DNA from: Chitinophagaceae bacterium
GTDB taxonomy: Bacteria; Bacteroidota; Bacteroidia; Chitinophagales; Chitinophagaceae
Assembly: GCA_021151685.1 (NCBI GenBank)
Contig: JAGKWS010000062.1
Span: 1 to 22,486, forward strand
DNA length: 22,486 nucleotides
Direction of reading: 5' to 3'
Shown here: positions 7,997 to 15,726 of the stretch, one piece after another
How the letters are laid out: each line of letters starts with the position of its first letter
Position numbering within the stretch: the stretch's first letter is position 1
Translations under genes and position numbers: made by a program
Notes under the pieces: model-generated
Seen by the model: the letters and a program-made list of their open reading frames with translations, nothing else
The model's database searches: none
Told to the model about the DNA's origin: nothing

Positions 7997-8085
7997 CCAG
8001 CACCCATCAACCGTTTACCCACCACCATACGTTAGCAAAATGCAAATCACCCGCCACGGGTGAACACTCTGCATAGCGGGCCGGG

Positions 8086-8093
8086 TACTTTTA
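8086..8093 (+). promoter_or_regulatory. Weak -7 box before the outer-membrane protein gene
   Basis: TACTTTTA matches TAnnTTTG except for the last base and lies 19 bases before the ATG at 8113. It sits in the 116-base gap after the deacetylase gene, where a separate transcription unit is expected. The match is imperfect, so this is tentative. Confidence 0.3.
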
Positions 8094-8112
8094 CCCTATC
8101 AACTATTACGCC

Positions 8113-10566
8113 ATGAACGTCTCTGCTTTTTCCCTGTTTGCTACCGCTATACTAACGTGCGCTGCACCGGCTGCAAGCCGCGCTGGTATTGTGTCTGGCA
8201 CTGTTACCAATGATGCGGGCCAACCGGTGGTTGCCGCCAGTGTACTACTACTGCGCAGCACCGATTCGGCCCTCATCAAAACCGAACTGACCGATGAAAA
8301 GGGGGAGTACCATCTCACCCCCATTCCCGATGGCAATTACCTCATCAGGGTGGTGACTATGGGGTACGACAACTACCTTTCCCCCACATTTGCCGCAGGC
8401 GGCACGGCTACGAATGCGCCAGCCATAGTACTGCACAGCAATACGCAACAACTGGGTACCGTAACAGTAAAAGCACAGAAACCCATGATAGCGGTAAAAC
8501 CCGACAAGCTGGTGGTGAATGTAGAAAACAGTATATCGGCCACGGGCAGTACCGCGCTGGAGATACTGGCACGCAGCCCGGGGGTAACGGTAGACAATAA
8601 CGACAACATAAGCCTGAAGGGCAAGCAGGGCATAACGGTGATGATAAACGGCAAACAGCAACCACTATCGGGGCAGGAACTGGCCAATATGCTGAAGAGT
8701 ATGCCGGCCGATATGATTGGGCAGATAGAGCTCATCAGCAATCCATCGGCCCGGTACGATGCTGCCGGTACCGCGGGCATCATCAACATAAAACTGAAAA
8801 AAGACAAAAAACAGGGGCTGAACGGCAGTGTGAACGCTACCTATGCACAGGGCATATATGGCAAAACCAACTGGAGCGGCAACCTGAACTACCGCACCAA
8901 AAAACTGAACCTGTATACCACCTACAATGGTAGCAACCGCGAGGGGTTCAATACCCTTACACTGAACCGTACTTTTACCAGCAACGGACAGTTTTCGGGA
9001 GCCTATGTGCAAACCAACAACTACCTATACAAGATTGGCAATGAGGGTATGACGGCCGGTGCCGACTACAACCTATCGGCCAAAACTACCGTGGGCGCGG
9101 GCGTTACGGGCGATGTAACCGACTTCAGGCGTACGGGCTACAACTACTCGCTGGTGCAGAATGCGGGGCAGCCCGACCGCCATTTCATTACTACCAATGG
9201 CTCGCCCAATACATGGCGTAGCGGCACGGCCAACATCAATCTGCGGCATACGTTTGACAGCAGTGGCAGCAGCCTTTCGGCCGATGCCGATTATGCCATT
9301 TACCCCAACAGCGGCCAGCAGGATTTTACCACCACCTGGTACCGCCACAGTGCAGCAGACACCCTGCCACTGCCCGCTACCACCATGCTGAATGGTAACC
9401 TGACCGGACTAACCCAGATACGCAGTGCAAAGGCCGACTATACTACCACCCTACCCCACGGCATAGGGCTGGAAGCGGGTGCCAAAATGAGCTATGTTAC
9501 AGCCGAACACGACCTGAAATTCTACAATCAGGTAAATGAGCAACCCGTGGCCGATACCGGCCGTACCAATCATTTCCAGTATCGCGAGCAGATAGCGGCC
9601 GCCTACCTGACACTGAAAAAAGACTATACCGGCTGGAGTACGCAGATAGGCCTGCGTGCCGAACAAACCAATATAAAGGGCGATGCCAGCACACTGGTGC
9701 GCGATTCGTCTTTTACGAGGCGGTATGGGCAGTTGTTCCCCAGTGTAGCGGTGCAAAGGCATATAGACAAGCGCAACGATTTGGGCCTGACGCTGAGCCG
9801 CCGTATAGAACGCCCCAACTACGAACAACTAAACCCATCGACCTATTATCTGGACCCCACCACCTACAAAACGGGCGACCCCTACCTTATGCCGGCCCTC
9901 TCTTATTCGGCCGAGCTATCGTGGATACATAACCAACGGTTTGTAACCAACCTGAACTATACCAATACCCAACGCCCCATAACCGAGGTGCTGCAACCCG
10001 CTGTGAACGATAGCCGCATTACGGTACAAACCCAGAAGAACCTGATACGGATGGAGTACTATGGCATTAATGGGTCTTACCAGATACCCATAGCCAAATG
10101 GTGGACCAACACTACAAGTGCCAATGTTTGGTATGCCCACTACACAGGCGATGTGGCCGGCACCAACCTGAGCAAGGGGCGCATGGCGTGGGATGTGAAC
10201 AGCAATAACAGCTTTACGCTGCCAGCGGGCTATACCGCCGAGCTGGGGGGCTTCTATCAGGCACCGCAACTGTATGGGTATATGTATCTGCGCCCGCAAT
10301 GGATGCTGAATATGGGCATACAGAAAACAATCCTGAACCGAAAAGCCGTACTGCGCCTGAATGCCACCGATGTTTTCTGGCGTGGCTTTCCACGGGCAAC
10401 GTCTGATTACAACAACTATACCGAGTCTTTTGTGGCCCGGCGCGATACCCGGCAGGTATCGGTATCATTTACCTATCGGTTTGGTCAGCGGCCACCGGGC
10501 GGCAGCATGCGTCATCGCGGTGGTGCCGAAGACGAGCAACGCCGTGCCGGCAAGGCCACCGGATAG
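8113..10566 (+). CDS. TonB-dependent receptor-like outer-membrane beta-barrel protein
   Basis: An 817-residue outer-membrane protein. Residues 1-24 form a Sec signal peptide (cleavage perhaps after ASRA). About 26-105 is a carboxypeptidase-regulatory-like beta-sandwich (GIVSGTVTNDAGQPVVAASV ... DEKGEYHLTPIPDGNYLIRV). About 125-235 is a plug domain (DKLVVNVENSISATGSTALE, then INGKQQPLSGQEL and SNPSARYDAAGTAGIINIK). The rest is a long beta-barrel of the OMP_b-brl_3 type, with alternating aromatic strands and a final strand VSFTYRFG. A Gly/Arg-rich 25-residue tail follows the last strand, which is unusual because barrel proteins normally end on an aromatic strand. No SusD partner is adjacent, so it is not a standard SusC; the ligand is unknown. 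A strong terminator follows at 10631. Confidence 0.88.
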   Translation: MNVSAFSLFATAILTCAAPAASRAGIVSGTVTNDAGQPVVAASVLLLRSTDSALIKTELTDEKGEYHLTPIPDGNYLIRVVTMGYDNYLSPTFAAGGTATNAPAIVLHSNTQQLGTVTVKAQKPMIAVKPDKLVVNVENSISATGSTALEILARSPGVTVDNNDNISLKGKQGITVMINGKQQPLSGQELANMLKSMPADMIGQIELISNPSARYDAAGTAGIINIKLKKDKKQGLNGSVNATYAQGIYGKTNWSGNLNYRTKKLNLYTTYNGSNREGFNTLTLNRTFTSNGQFSGAYVQTNNYLYKIGNEGMTAGADYNLSAKTTVGAGVTGDVTDFRRTGYNYSLVQNAGQPDRHFITTNGSPNTWRSGTANINLRHTFDSSGSSLSADADYAIYPNSGQQDFTTTWYRHSAADTLPLPATTMLNGNLTGLTQIRSAKADYTTTLPHGIGLEAGAKMSYVTAEHDLKFYNQVNEQPVADTGRTNHFQYREQIAAAYLTLKKDYTGWSTQIGLRAEQTNIKGDASTLVRDSSFTRRYGQLFPSVAVQRHIDKRNDLGLTLSRRIERPNYEQLNPSTYYLDPTTYKTGDPYLMPALSYSAELSWIHNQRFVTNLNYTNTQRPITEVLQPAVNDSRITVQTQKNLIRMEYYGINGSYQIPIAKWWTNTTSANVWYAHYTGDVAGTNLSKGRMAWDVNSNNSFTLPAGYTAELGGFYQAPQLYGYMYLRPQWMLNMGIQKTILNRKAVLRLNATDVFWRGFPRATSDYNNYTESFVARRDTRQVSVSFTYRFGQRPPGGSMRHRGGAEDEQRRAGKATG

Positions 10567-10611
10567 TACACTTTTCTCTTTATCCCACCCCTATACTTTA
10601 GCAAGTAGACC

Positions 10612-10628
10612 GCTGTATCTGCTACAGC
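10612..10628 (+). repeat. Small hairpin before the terminator
   Basis: GCTGTA-TCTGC-TACAGC is a 6-base perfect stem with a 5-base loop, just upstream of the terminator hairpin. It has no T-run of its own and may simply add stability to the mRNA 3' end. Confidence 0.35.
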
Positions 10629-10630
10629 AA

Positions 10631-10666
10631 AGCCCCCCGTTGTCGACACGGGGGGCTCATCTTTTT
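10631..10666 (+). terminator. Strong intrinsic terminator of the outer-membrane protein gene
   Basis: A perfect 10-base stem AGCCCCCCGT / ACGGGGGGCT (10631-10640 and 10648-10657) with a 7-base loop, followed by CATC and TTTTT (10662-10666). It lies 65 bases after the stop codon of the upstream gene. The T-run is present only in the plus direction, so it terminates plus-strand transcription. Confidence 0.85.
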
Positions 10667-10667
10667 C

Positions 10668-10789
10668 AGAGCCGGTTTAAGATTTATTCATTGCTTTTCT
10701 TATGGTTGTTTTTGGCTACAACATGTGCCTCGTTTCGCTCAAAAACAACTTTCATCATAAACACAAGCAATAAATCTTAAACAGGCTCT
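10668..10789. repeat. 122-base imperfect inverted repeat (MITE-like or structured 3' element)
   Basis: The left arm 10668-10696 and right arm 10765-10789 are inverted copies: AGAGCC.GTTTAAGATTTATT then TTGCTT, with one mismatch and a 4-base insertion in the left arm. Inside, GTTGTTTTTG (10705-10714) and CAAAAACAAC (10740-10749) form a second perfect 10-base pairing. The outer ends (GAGCC.GTTTAAG) look like insertion-sequence terminal repeats, but I could not find a clear target duplication. It starts one base after the terminator T-run and ends 10 bases from the stop codon of the ATPase gene, so minus-strand ATPase transcripts would carry it as a long 3' hairpin. It contains no gene. Confidence 0.65.
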
Positions 10790-10799
10790 TACGGTGGCA

Positions 10800-12410
10800 T
10801 TATGCCAGAATATGGGCTATGCTATTGCGGAACCAGTTTGTGGTTACCAGATCTTTTTTGTTCAGATTCAGGCGGGCTATAAGCGTCTTTTTGTATTGGG
10901 TTTTCATATCGAAGTACTTATAGAAACGTTCAAAGTCGTTGCTGGCAAAATCTTCAATAATGTCGTCCAGCTCTGTGTCCTTTAGTTTTTCGTTGGTCTT
11001 AAATTCCTCGTACCCCTGTCTTGATGTACCTACTGTTACCAGTATGTGGTTCAATCGTTCGTTTTTCTGTTTCAGAATATCATCACGATATGCCACTTCA
11101 TCAAAACCATCTATGTTCAGCCCGGCAATGTTGCTGGGATGATACAGGTAGTTTTCAAAGTCGTAATACCTCAATATCCGGTAATGCGGGTACTCCTTCG
11201 CCAAACGTGCTATTTCGGCATCAGACAAAAAATCTCTGTCGCGCAATGAGTAGTATCTATCATCCCGTTTTGCCTTCAAAAACAAATCGCGGGCATCCTT
11301 CACCCCCACAAAAATGGTGTCGGGTAGCTGCATCAGATTATAATACTCATCGTTCTGGTTTTCGCACAGTACTATTTTTTTACCCTTCAGCATATCGAAG
11401 ATAATGGCCCGTGGTACGGCTATCTCATACACATCTACCGTTTCTTTAGATTCCGGTTCTATATACTGCGGCACATCAAAATTCAGGTTGTCGAGATCCA
11501 GAATGGCGGCCTCCCTGCTTTTGCGGGCATAGTCAATAAAGCCCAGCGCATGGCTGGCCGTCCACAATTGCGACGACTCGGGTATCCAGCGGGTTACTAT
11601 CTCATCGAGCAACCGGTATTGCAGGCTGGTATTGAGGTGGCAATCCATTTCATCTATAAAGATGATGGCGTTTTCGTACTGGCTTTTCCGCACTATAAAG
11701 TTGAGCAACAACACTACCACTTGTTTCTCGCCATGGCTCAGCAGGTCGTAAGTTATGTTCGATACCCCCTTTCTGAAAATAAGCTGCGGTTCTGAAAACG
11801 GTGTAGCGTTGTGATAGTTTACAATCCTTAGTGTAGTGCTATTGTTGTCTCCAAATATATTTTCTAAAGATTTATTAAGCGGCTCAATAAAATCTCTGAA
11901 TATGACCTTGTTGTCGGCCGACTCGCCCCCTCTGAAAAATGGAATCCTCAACGCATCATCTATTATCTGCATGTAGGCAATTACATCACTCTCAAAACGC
12001 ACATCAGGATCTATAAATGTACGAGGCCTGTCTGCATCACTCACTATCTGGTCTGTATTAGAAGTGCGCCCGATACGCGGTACTATCCTGATGCTGCTAC
12101 GCCCGATAAAGCGGAGGTCGGGTGGATTGTTTGGCCCACTATAAAACAAACCGCCATCGGTATTTCTATACTTGCTTAGAACAGAGCCATCGTCACAAGT
12201 TACTTCGATGGTACACTTGTCCGGCGTTTTCGAATAGTACTCCTGATGGGCGTCTAACCCCCTGAAAGATAGAAACCCATCGAAAATACTCGACTTCCCA
12301 CTGCCATTGGCCCCAATGAGCAATACAAGCCTGGCACTGGCAGGTATATTGGCCAGTGTAAGGTCTGTGAATCGTTTGAAGTTCTTGAACTCAGCTTTAG
12401 TAATGCGCAT
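10800..12410 (-). CDS. AAA ATPase fused to DUF4435/TOPRIM-like domain (PARIS/OLD-like)
   Basis: A 536-residue fusion of an SMC/ABC-like AAA ATPase and a putative nuclease. ATPase: MRITKAEFKNFKRF start, Walker A GANGSGKS (33-40), signature LSHGEKQ (224-230), Walker B IIFIDEMD (249-256), switch histidine in TASHA (His287). From about 340 the sequence changes to a DUF4435-type TOPRIM-like pattern: KKIVLCENQND (Glu350, Asp354), IFVGVKDARD, YYSLRDRDFLSD (Asp391, Asp393), YYDFENYLYHP (Glu419). The E...DxD set is the expected metal site. A helical segment of about 100 residues follows. AAA15 plus DUF4435 is the composition of the anti-phage PARIS pair (AriA, AriB), here in one short chain; OLD-family nuclease is the main alternative. 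The gene starts 43 bases after the gltX stop and is probably co-transcribed with it. Defence function is inference. Confidence 0.82.
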   Translation of the reverse strand: MRITKAEFKNFKRFTDLTLANIPASARLVLLIGANGSGKSSIFDGFLSFRGLDAHQEYYSKTPDKCTIEVTCDDGSVLSKYRNTDGGLFYSGPNNPPDLRFIGRSSIRIVPRIGRTSNTDQIVSDADRPRTFIDPDVRFESDVIAYMQIIDDALRIPFFRGGESADNKVIFRDFIEPLNKSLENIFGDNNSTTLRIVNYHNATPFSEPQLIFRKGVSNITYDLLSHGEKQVVVLLLNFIVRKSQYENAIIFIDEMDCHLNTSLQYRLLDEIVTRWIPESSQLWTASHALGFIDYARKSREAAILDLDNLNFDVPQYIEPESKETVDVYEIAVPRAIIFDMLKGKKIVLCENQNDEYYNLMQLPDTIFVGVKDARDLFLKAKRDDRYYSLRDRDFLSDAEIARLAKEYPHYRILRYYDFENYLYHPSNIAGLNIDGFDEVAYRDDILKQKNERLNHILVTVGTSRQGYEEFKTNEKLKDTELDDIIEDFASNDFERFYKYFDMKTQYKKTLIARLNLNKKDLVTTNWFRNSIAHILA

Positions 12411-12453
12411 GGCGTGTTACTTGTTTTATAATGATTGGCTCTTACCTGCTAAA

Positions 12454-13968
12454 TTACCCAATTATAGCACCAATACGCTTTATGGTCTCGTCCTTGCCTA
12501 TGAGTGCAGCAATGGCAAACACACCGGGGCCATACTTGCCACCCACCAGCATTATACGGAAGGGCAACATTACATCGCCTTTCTTGATGCCATGCTGTGC
12601 TACAGCCTCGTTGAAGGATGCCTCGATTCCCGCTTCTGTCCAGGTGGCAAGGGTTGCCAATGCGGCACTCCATACGGTAAAGAACTGTTGTTTCTGGTCG
12701 TTCCACTTATCGGTAATGGCGGCTTTCTCTACCAGCTCTGGAGTGCGGAAGAAGAAGTGCCCCTGCGCCCAGAAGTCGGTAAGCAGTGTGCAGCGGTCTT
12801 TTATCACAGGCACCACGGCCGCCAGCATATGCTCGTCGGCAGCGTGTCCCAATTCTTTCTCTACAAATGGTTTGGCCATAGCGGCCAGTGTAGTAGCATC
12901 GGTATGCTGTATGTACTGATGGTTGAACCATTTGGCCTTTTCGAAGTCGAACTTGGCACCACCCTTGTGTACGCGCTCTATAGAGAATTTGCTGATGAGT
13001 TCATCCATAGAAAACAGTTCCTGCCCGGTGCCATCGTTCCAGCCCAGCATGGCCAGCATGTTTACAAATGCCTGTGGTATAAACCCTATTTCGCGGAAAC
13101 CTGTAGTCAGTTCATTGGTTTTGGGGTCGGTCCAGTTCATGGCAAATACCGGGAAGCCCAGCCTGTCGCCATCGCGTTTGCTCAGCTTGCCATTACCATC
13201 GGGCTTCAGTATCAGCGGCAGGTGTGCCCAGCGGGGCATGTTTTGGGCCCAGCCCAGGTACTGCCACAGCAGCACATGTACCGGCGCACTGGGCAACCAT
13301 TCCTGCCCGCGGAAGGCATGGGTAATACCCATCAGGTAGTCGTCTACCACCACCGCAAGGTGGTAAGTAGGCATACCGTCGGCTTTCAACAGTACCTTAT
13401 CATCGCTCAGGCCGCTTTCAAAGGTCATCTCACCACATATCAGGTCGTTCAGATGCACGGTTACATTTTCGGGCATCTGTATACGCACCACATAAGGCGT
13501 ACCACTATCCAGCAATGCCTTTACCTCATGGGCAGGCAAACTGAGCGAGTTGCGCATTTTCATGCGGGTGTTATGGTCGTACTGGGCAGGCGTATGCTCG
13601 TCCTTGCGGTATTGCAGGCGCATCTGTTCCAGATCTTCCGGCGTGTCAAATGCGTAGTAGGCATTGCCCTGCGCTATCAATTGCTGCGCGTATTGGTGAT
13701 ACAGTGCCTTGCGCTCGCTCTGGCGATAGGGCACATGTGGGCCACCTTTTACCGGACTTTCATCGGGCGAAAGGCCACACCATTCCAGACAGTCTATGAT
13801 GTATTGCTCGGCACCCGGCACATAGCGGCTCTGGTCGGTATCTTCTATACGCAACACAAAGTCGCCACCGTGGGCGCGTGCAAACAGGTAGTTATATAGT
13901 ACAGTACGTACCCCACCCAGATGCAAACCACCTGTAGGGCTTGGTGCAAATCTTACTCTTACTTTCAT
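12454..13968 (-). CDS. gltX: Glutamyl-tRNA synthetase
   Basis: Charges tRNA-Glu with glutamate in the cytosol (class I synthetase). The 504-residue product begins VRVRFAPSPTGGLHLGG with the HIGH-equivalent HLGG at 16-19, followed by LRIEDTDQSR (39-48), the SGTPYVVRIQMP region, PTYHLAVVVDDYLMGITHAFRG (200-221) and the KMSKS-equivalent KLSKR (261-265). The remaining C-terminal half is the anticodon-binding helical domain, and the length is typical for bacterial GluRS. The start is the ATG at 13968-13966, with a -7 box only 4 bases upstream. A 244-base inverted-repeat element is inserted just upstream, between this gene and the photolyase gene. The ATPase gene follows on the same strand. Confidence 0.97.
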   Translation of the reverse strand: MKVRVRFAPSPTGGLHLGGVRTVLYNYLFARAHGGDFVLRIEDTDQSRYVPGAEQYIIDCLEWCGLSPDESPVKGGPHVPYRQSERKALYHQYAQQLIAQGNAYYAFDTPEDLEQMRLQYRKDEHTPAQYDHNTRMKMRNSLSLPAHEVKALLDSGTPYVVRIQMPENVTVHLNDLICGEMTFESGLSDDKVLLKADGMPTYHLAVVVDDYLMGITHAFRGQEWLPSAPVHVLLWQYLGWAQNMPRWAHLPLILKPDGNGKLSKRDGDRLGFPVFAMNWTDPKTNELTTGFREIGFIPQAFVNMLAMLGWNDGTGQELFSMDELISKFSIERVHKGGAKFDFEKAKWFNHQYIQHTDATTLAAMAKPFVEKELGHAADEHMLAAVVPVIKDRCTLLTDFWAQGHFFFRTPELVEKAAITDKWNDQKQQFFTVWSAALATLATWTEAGIEASFNEAVAQHGIKKGDVMLPFRIMLVGGKYGPGVFAIAALIGKDETIKRIGAIIG

Positions 13969-13972
13969 GCAC

Positions 13973-13980
13973 CAAAATTA
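13973..13980 (-). promoter_or_regulatory. -7 box directly before gltX
   Basis: TAATTTTG on the minus strand fits TAnnTTTG exactly and is followed by only GTGC before the gltX ATG, so the transcript may be leaderless. The position expected for the -33 element, about 20 bases further upstream, falls exactly at the boundary of the inserted element (14000/14001); no TTG is present there. Confidence 0.5.
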
Positions 13981-13991
13981 GTTCTAAATGC

Positions 13992-14000
13992 CCTATTTCT
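13992..14000 (+). repeat. Left copy of 9-base target-site duplication
   Basis: CCTATTTCT directly abuts the left terminal inverted repeat of the element at 14001-14244 and is repeated exactly at 14245-14253. A perfect 9-base direct repeat touching both ends of a terminal inverted repeat is the footprint of transposase-mediated insertion. Confidence 0.85.
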
Positions 14001-14244
14001 GGCTAAGTCTAAATTTGAGGTACTGTGCCTGTACCACGCCGATAGGAGTGAAAGCTCTGGGGCTGCAATAAGCAACAGCACATACATGCTCCGTCAGGAG
14101 CAAAACGATAAAGTAGGGCCATTATTCAGCAATTGGATGCAGACATAGTTTTGCTCCTGACGGAGCAACGATAAATGTGGGTTTTTCTACTACAGAGCTT
14201 GCGCCCCGCTGGGGCGGCATAGCACCTCAAATTTAGACTTAGCC
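14001..14244. mobile_element. MITE-like element, 244 bases, with 9-base target duplication
   Basis: The ends 14001-14021 and 14224-14244 are perfect 21-base inverted repeats (GGCTAAGTCTAAATTTGAGG... and its complement), extending to about 29 bases with two mismatches (ACTGTGCC against GGCATAGC). The element is flanked on both sides by CCTATTTCT. It holds no gene of meaningful length, so it is non-autonomous and would need a transposase supplied in trans. Inside are nested palindromes: a 20-base inverted pair (14087-14106 and 14148-14167), each arm itself a GCTCC/GGAGC hairpin, and a GCCCC-GCT-GGGGC hairpin at 14203-14215. It sits between the photolyase stop codon and the gltX promoter. A 9-base duplication suits IS families such as IS4 or IS256, but the family cannot be fixed from the ends alone. 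Confidence 0.85.
14087..14167. repeat. Nested palindromic pair inside the MITE-like element
   Basis: TGCTCCGTCAGGAGCAAAAC at 14087-14106 is repeated as its exact reverse complement at 14148-14167. Each copy also folds on itself through GCTCC/GGAGC. The first copy is followed by ACGATAAAGTAGGG and the second GGAGCAACGATAAATGTGGG (14162-14181) repeats that tail in direct orientation. The result is a mixture of inverted and direct repeats that could form alternative hairpins in single-stranded DNA or RNA. I believe similar GCTCC..GGAGC units recur between genes in Bacteroidota genomes (recollection, not checked). Confidence 0.75.
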
Positions 14245-14253
14245 CCTATTTCT
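14245..14253 (+). repeat. Right copy of 9-base target-site duplication
   Basis: CCTATTTCT follows the right terminal inverted repeat without a gap and matches 13992-14000 exactly. Its last base is also the final base of the photolyase stop codon on the minus strand, so the insertion occurred right behind that gene and left its reading frame unchanged. Confidence 0.85.
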
Positions 14254-15560
14254 TACTTCGCAACTTCCAATGCCGCTTTATACACTTTCAGGCACCTGTC
14301 GCGCGCGGCATCGTGCTGCACTATGGGGCGCACATAGGTTAGTCTGTCGTACTCGGGCACCCAGTGGCGCACATACTTCAGTTGAGGGTCAAACTTCTGT
14401 GTTTGCAACACGGGGTTGAATACCCGGAAGTAAGGTGCTGCATCGCAGCCACAGCCTGCCGCCCACTGCCAGTTGCCATTATTGGCCGAAAGATCAAAGT
14501 CCATCAACTTTTCGGCAAAATAGGCTTCGCCCCAACGCCAGTCTATGAGCAAATCTTTGGTCAGAAAGCTGGCCACTATCATACGTACCCGGTTGTGCAT
14601 ATAACCCGTGGCATTCAGCTCGCGCATACCGGCATCTACTATGGGGTAGCCGGTTTGGCCGTTGCACCATGCCTCAAATTCTTTTTCGTTGTTGCGCCAC
14701 GCAATGCCGTCATACTCTTTTTTGAAGCTGCCCTTCTCTACATGCGGGTAATGCCACAGAATAGACATGAAGAACTCGCGCCATATGAGCTCGCTCAGAA
14801 ATACGGGATTCAATTCGCGGGCCATAGTAGCCATTTGGCGTACGCTTACCGTGCCAAACCGCAGGTGTACCCCCAGCCGGGTAGTGCCATCTACCGCAGG
14901 GTAATCGCGGGTTTCATTATAGTGGCGCACCAAAGCTTCTTCGGGCATCAATGGCGGTGCCATGAAGGGGGCCGGCAGAAAGCCAATATCCCCCAGCGAT
15001 GGTAGGGGCAACGGAGCTGCCTTCAAGAAATTACTGTAATACTTCTCTGTGGGGTAGGCCTTCAGGTAAAAGTCGTTCAGACGTTCCTTCCATTTGCGGC
15101 TGTAGGGGGTGTATACCGTATAGGGTGTGCCATTGTCCTTCAGCACCTCGGTAGGGTTGAAGATGACCTGATCTTTGAAAGAATGGAAGGCAATTCCCTC
15201 GCTATTCAACCATTCTGCTATTGCTGCATCGCGGGTGCGGGCATAGGGCTCATAATCTTCGTTGGTATATACTGCGGCTATATCATACTGCGCTGTTAGT
15301 GTGGCAAATGCACCTGAGGGTGTATCGTACAGCACATGCAGGGTAGCCCCCAAAGCTGCCAACTGCTGTTGCAGGCTGGCAAGTGCATCGTGTATAAACT
15401 GCACCCGCATATCCTGCCGGTTGGGCAGGGCATTGAGTATTGTGCGGTCGAAGATGAATATGGGCTGCACTGGCACCCCACTACGCAGGGCATGGTACAA
15501 ACCAGCGTTATCAGACAACCGCAAATCGCGGCGAAACCAAAAGACAGATGTACGAGCCAT
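14253..15560 (-). CDS. phrB: Deoxyribodipyrimidine photolyase (cryptochrome/photolyase family)
   Basis: Repairs UV-induced cyclobutane pyrimidine dimers using blue light, FAD and an antenna chromophore. The 435-residue product has an N-terminal Rossmann-like antenna domain beginning MARTSVFWFRRDLRLSDN. The helical FAD-binding domain contains LIWREFFMSILWHYP, GQTGYPIVDAGMREL (301-315), TGYMHNRVRMIVASFLTKDL and DFDLSANNGNWQWAAG (354-369). The last two carry the conserved Trp/Asn residues of the active site. Length is near the 440-480 of class I CPD photolyases. A GTG at 15575 is in frame, but the ATG at 15560-15558 gives the standard N-terminus. Downstream, the MITE-like element separates it from gltX, from which it was originally only about 30 bases away. 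Confidence 0.93.
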   Translation of the reverse strand: MARTSVFWFRRDLRLSDNAGLYHALRSGVPVQPIFIFDRTILNALPNRQDMRVQFIHDALASLQQQLAALGATLHVLYDTPSGAFATLTAQYDIAAVYTNEDYEPYARTRDAAIAEWLNSEGIAFHSFKDQVIFNPTEVLKDNGTPYTVYTPYSRKWKERLNDFYLKAYPTEKYYSNFLKAAPLPLPSLGDIGFLPAPFMAPPLMPEEALVRHYNETRDYPAVDGTTRLGVHLRFGTVSVRQMATMARELNPVFLSELIWREFFMSILWHYPHVEKGSFKKEYDGIAWRNNEKEFEAWCNGQTGYPIVDAGMRELNATGYMHNRVRMIVASFLTKDLLIDWRWGEAYFAEKLMDFDLSANNGNWQWAAGCGCDAAPYFRVFNPVLQTQKFDPQLKYVRHWVPEYDRLTYVRPIVQHDAARDRCLKVYKAALEVAK

Positions 15561-15726
15561 ACTTACAGAAAACACAAAAGTCGGGCGGCAAAAGCATATT
15601 GCAACGGTTACCGGTGGCTGTACTATATTTGTTTTGGCAATAGCCCGATTGGCAACCCAAATGCAGCCTTACAACAATGCAACACCTGGCAGAAATAATT
15701 TTTTTTGCTATGATTGCTGTAAATGT

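Noticed and set aside
8113..10566. SusC-type glycan importer.
   Set aside because: No SusD neighbour or anti-sigma pair; the barrel resembles the OMP_b-brl_3 group instead.
12411..12453. A separate promoter for the ATPase gene in the gap after gltX.
   Set aside because: Only degenerate matches (TAATTTAG, TATAAA) with no spacing partner; co-transcription with gltX is simpler.
12307..13899. A 530-codon open frame on the plus strand antisense to gltX.
   Set aside because: GltX motifs fix the minus strand as coding; the plus-strand product has no family signature.
14087..14167. CRISPR-like repeats.
   Set aside because: Only two copies, in inverted orientation, inside a terminal-inverted-repeat element; no spacers or cas genes.
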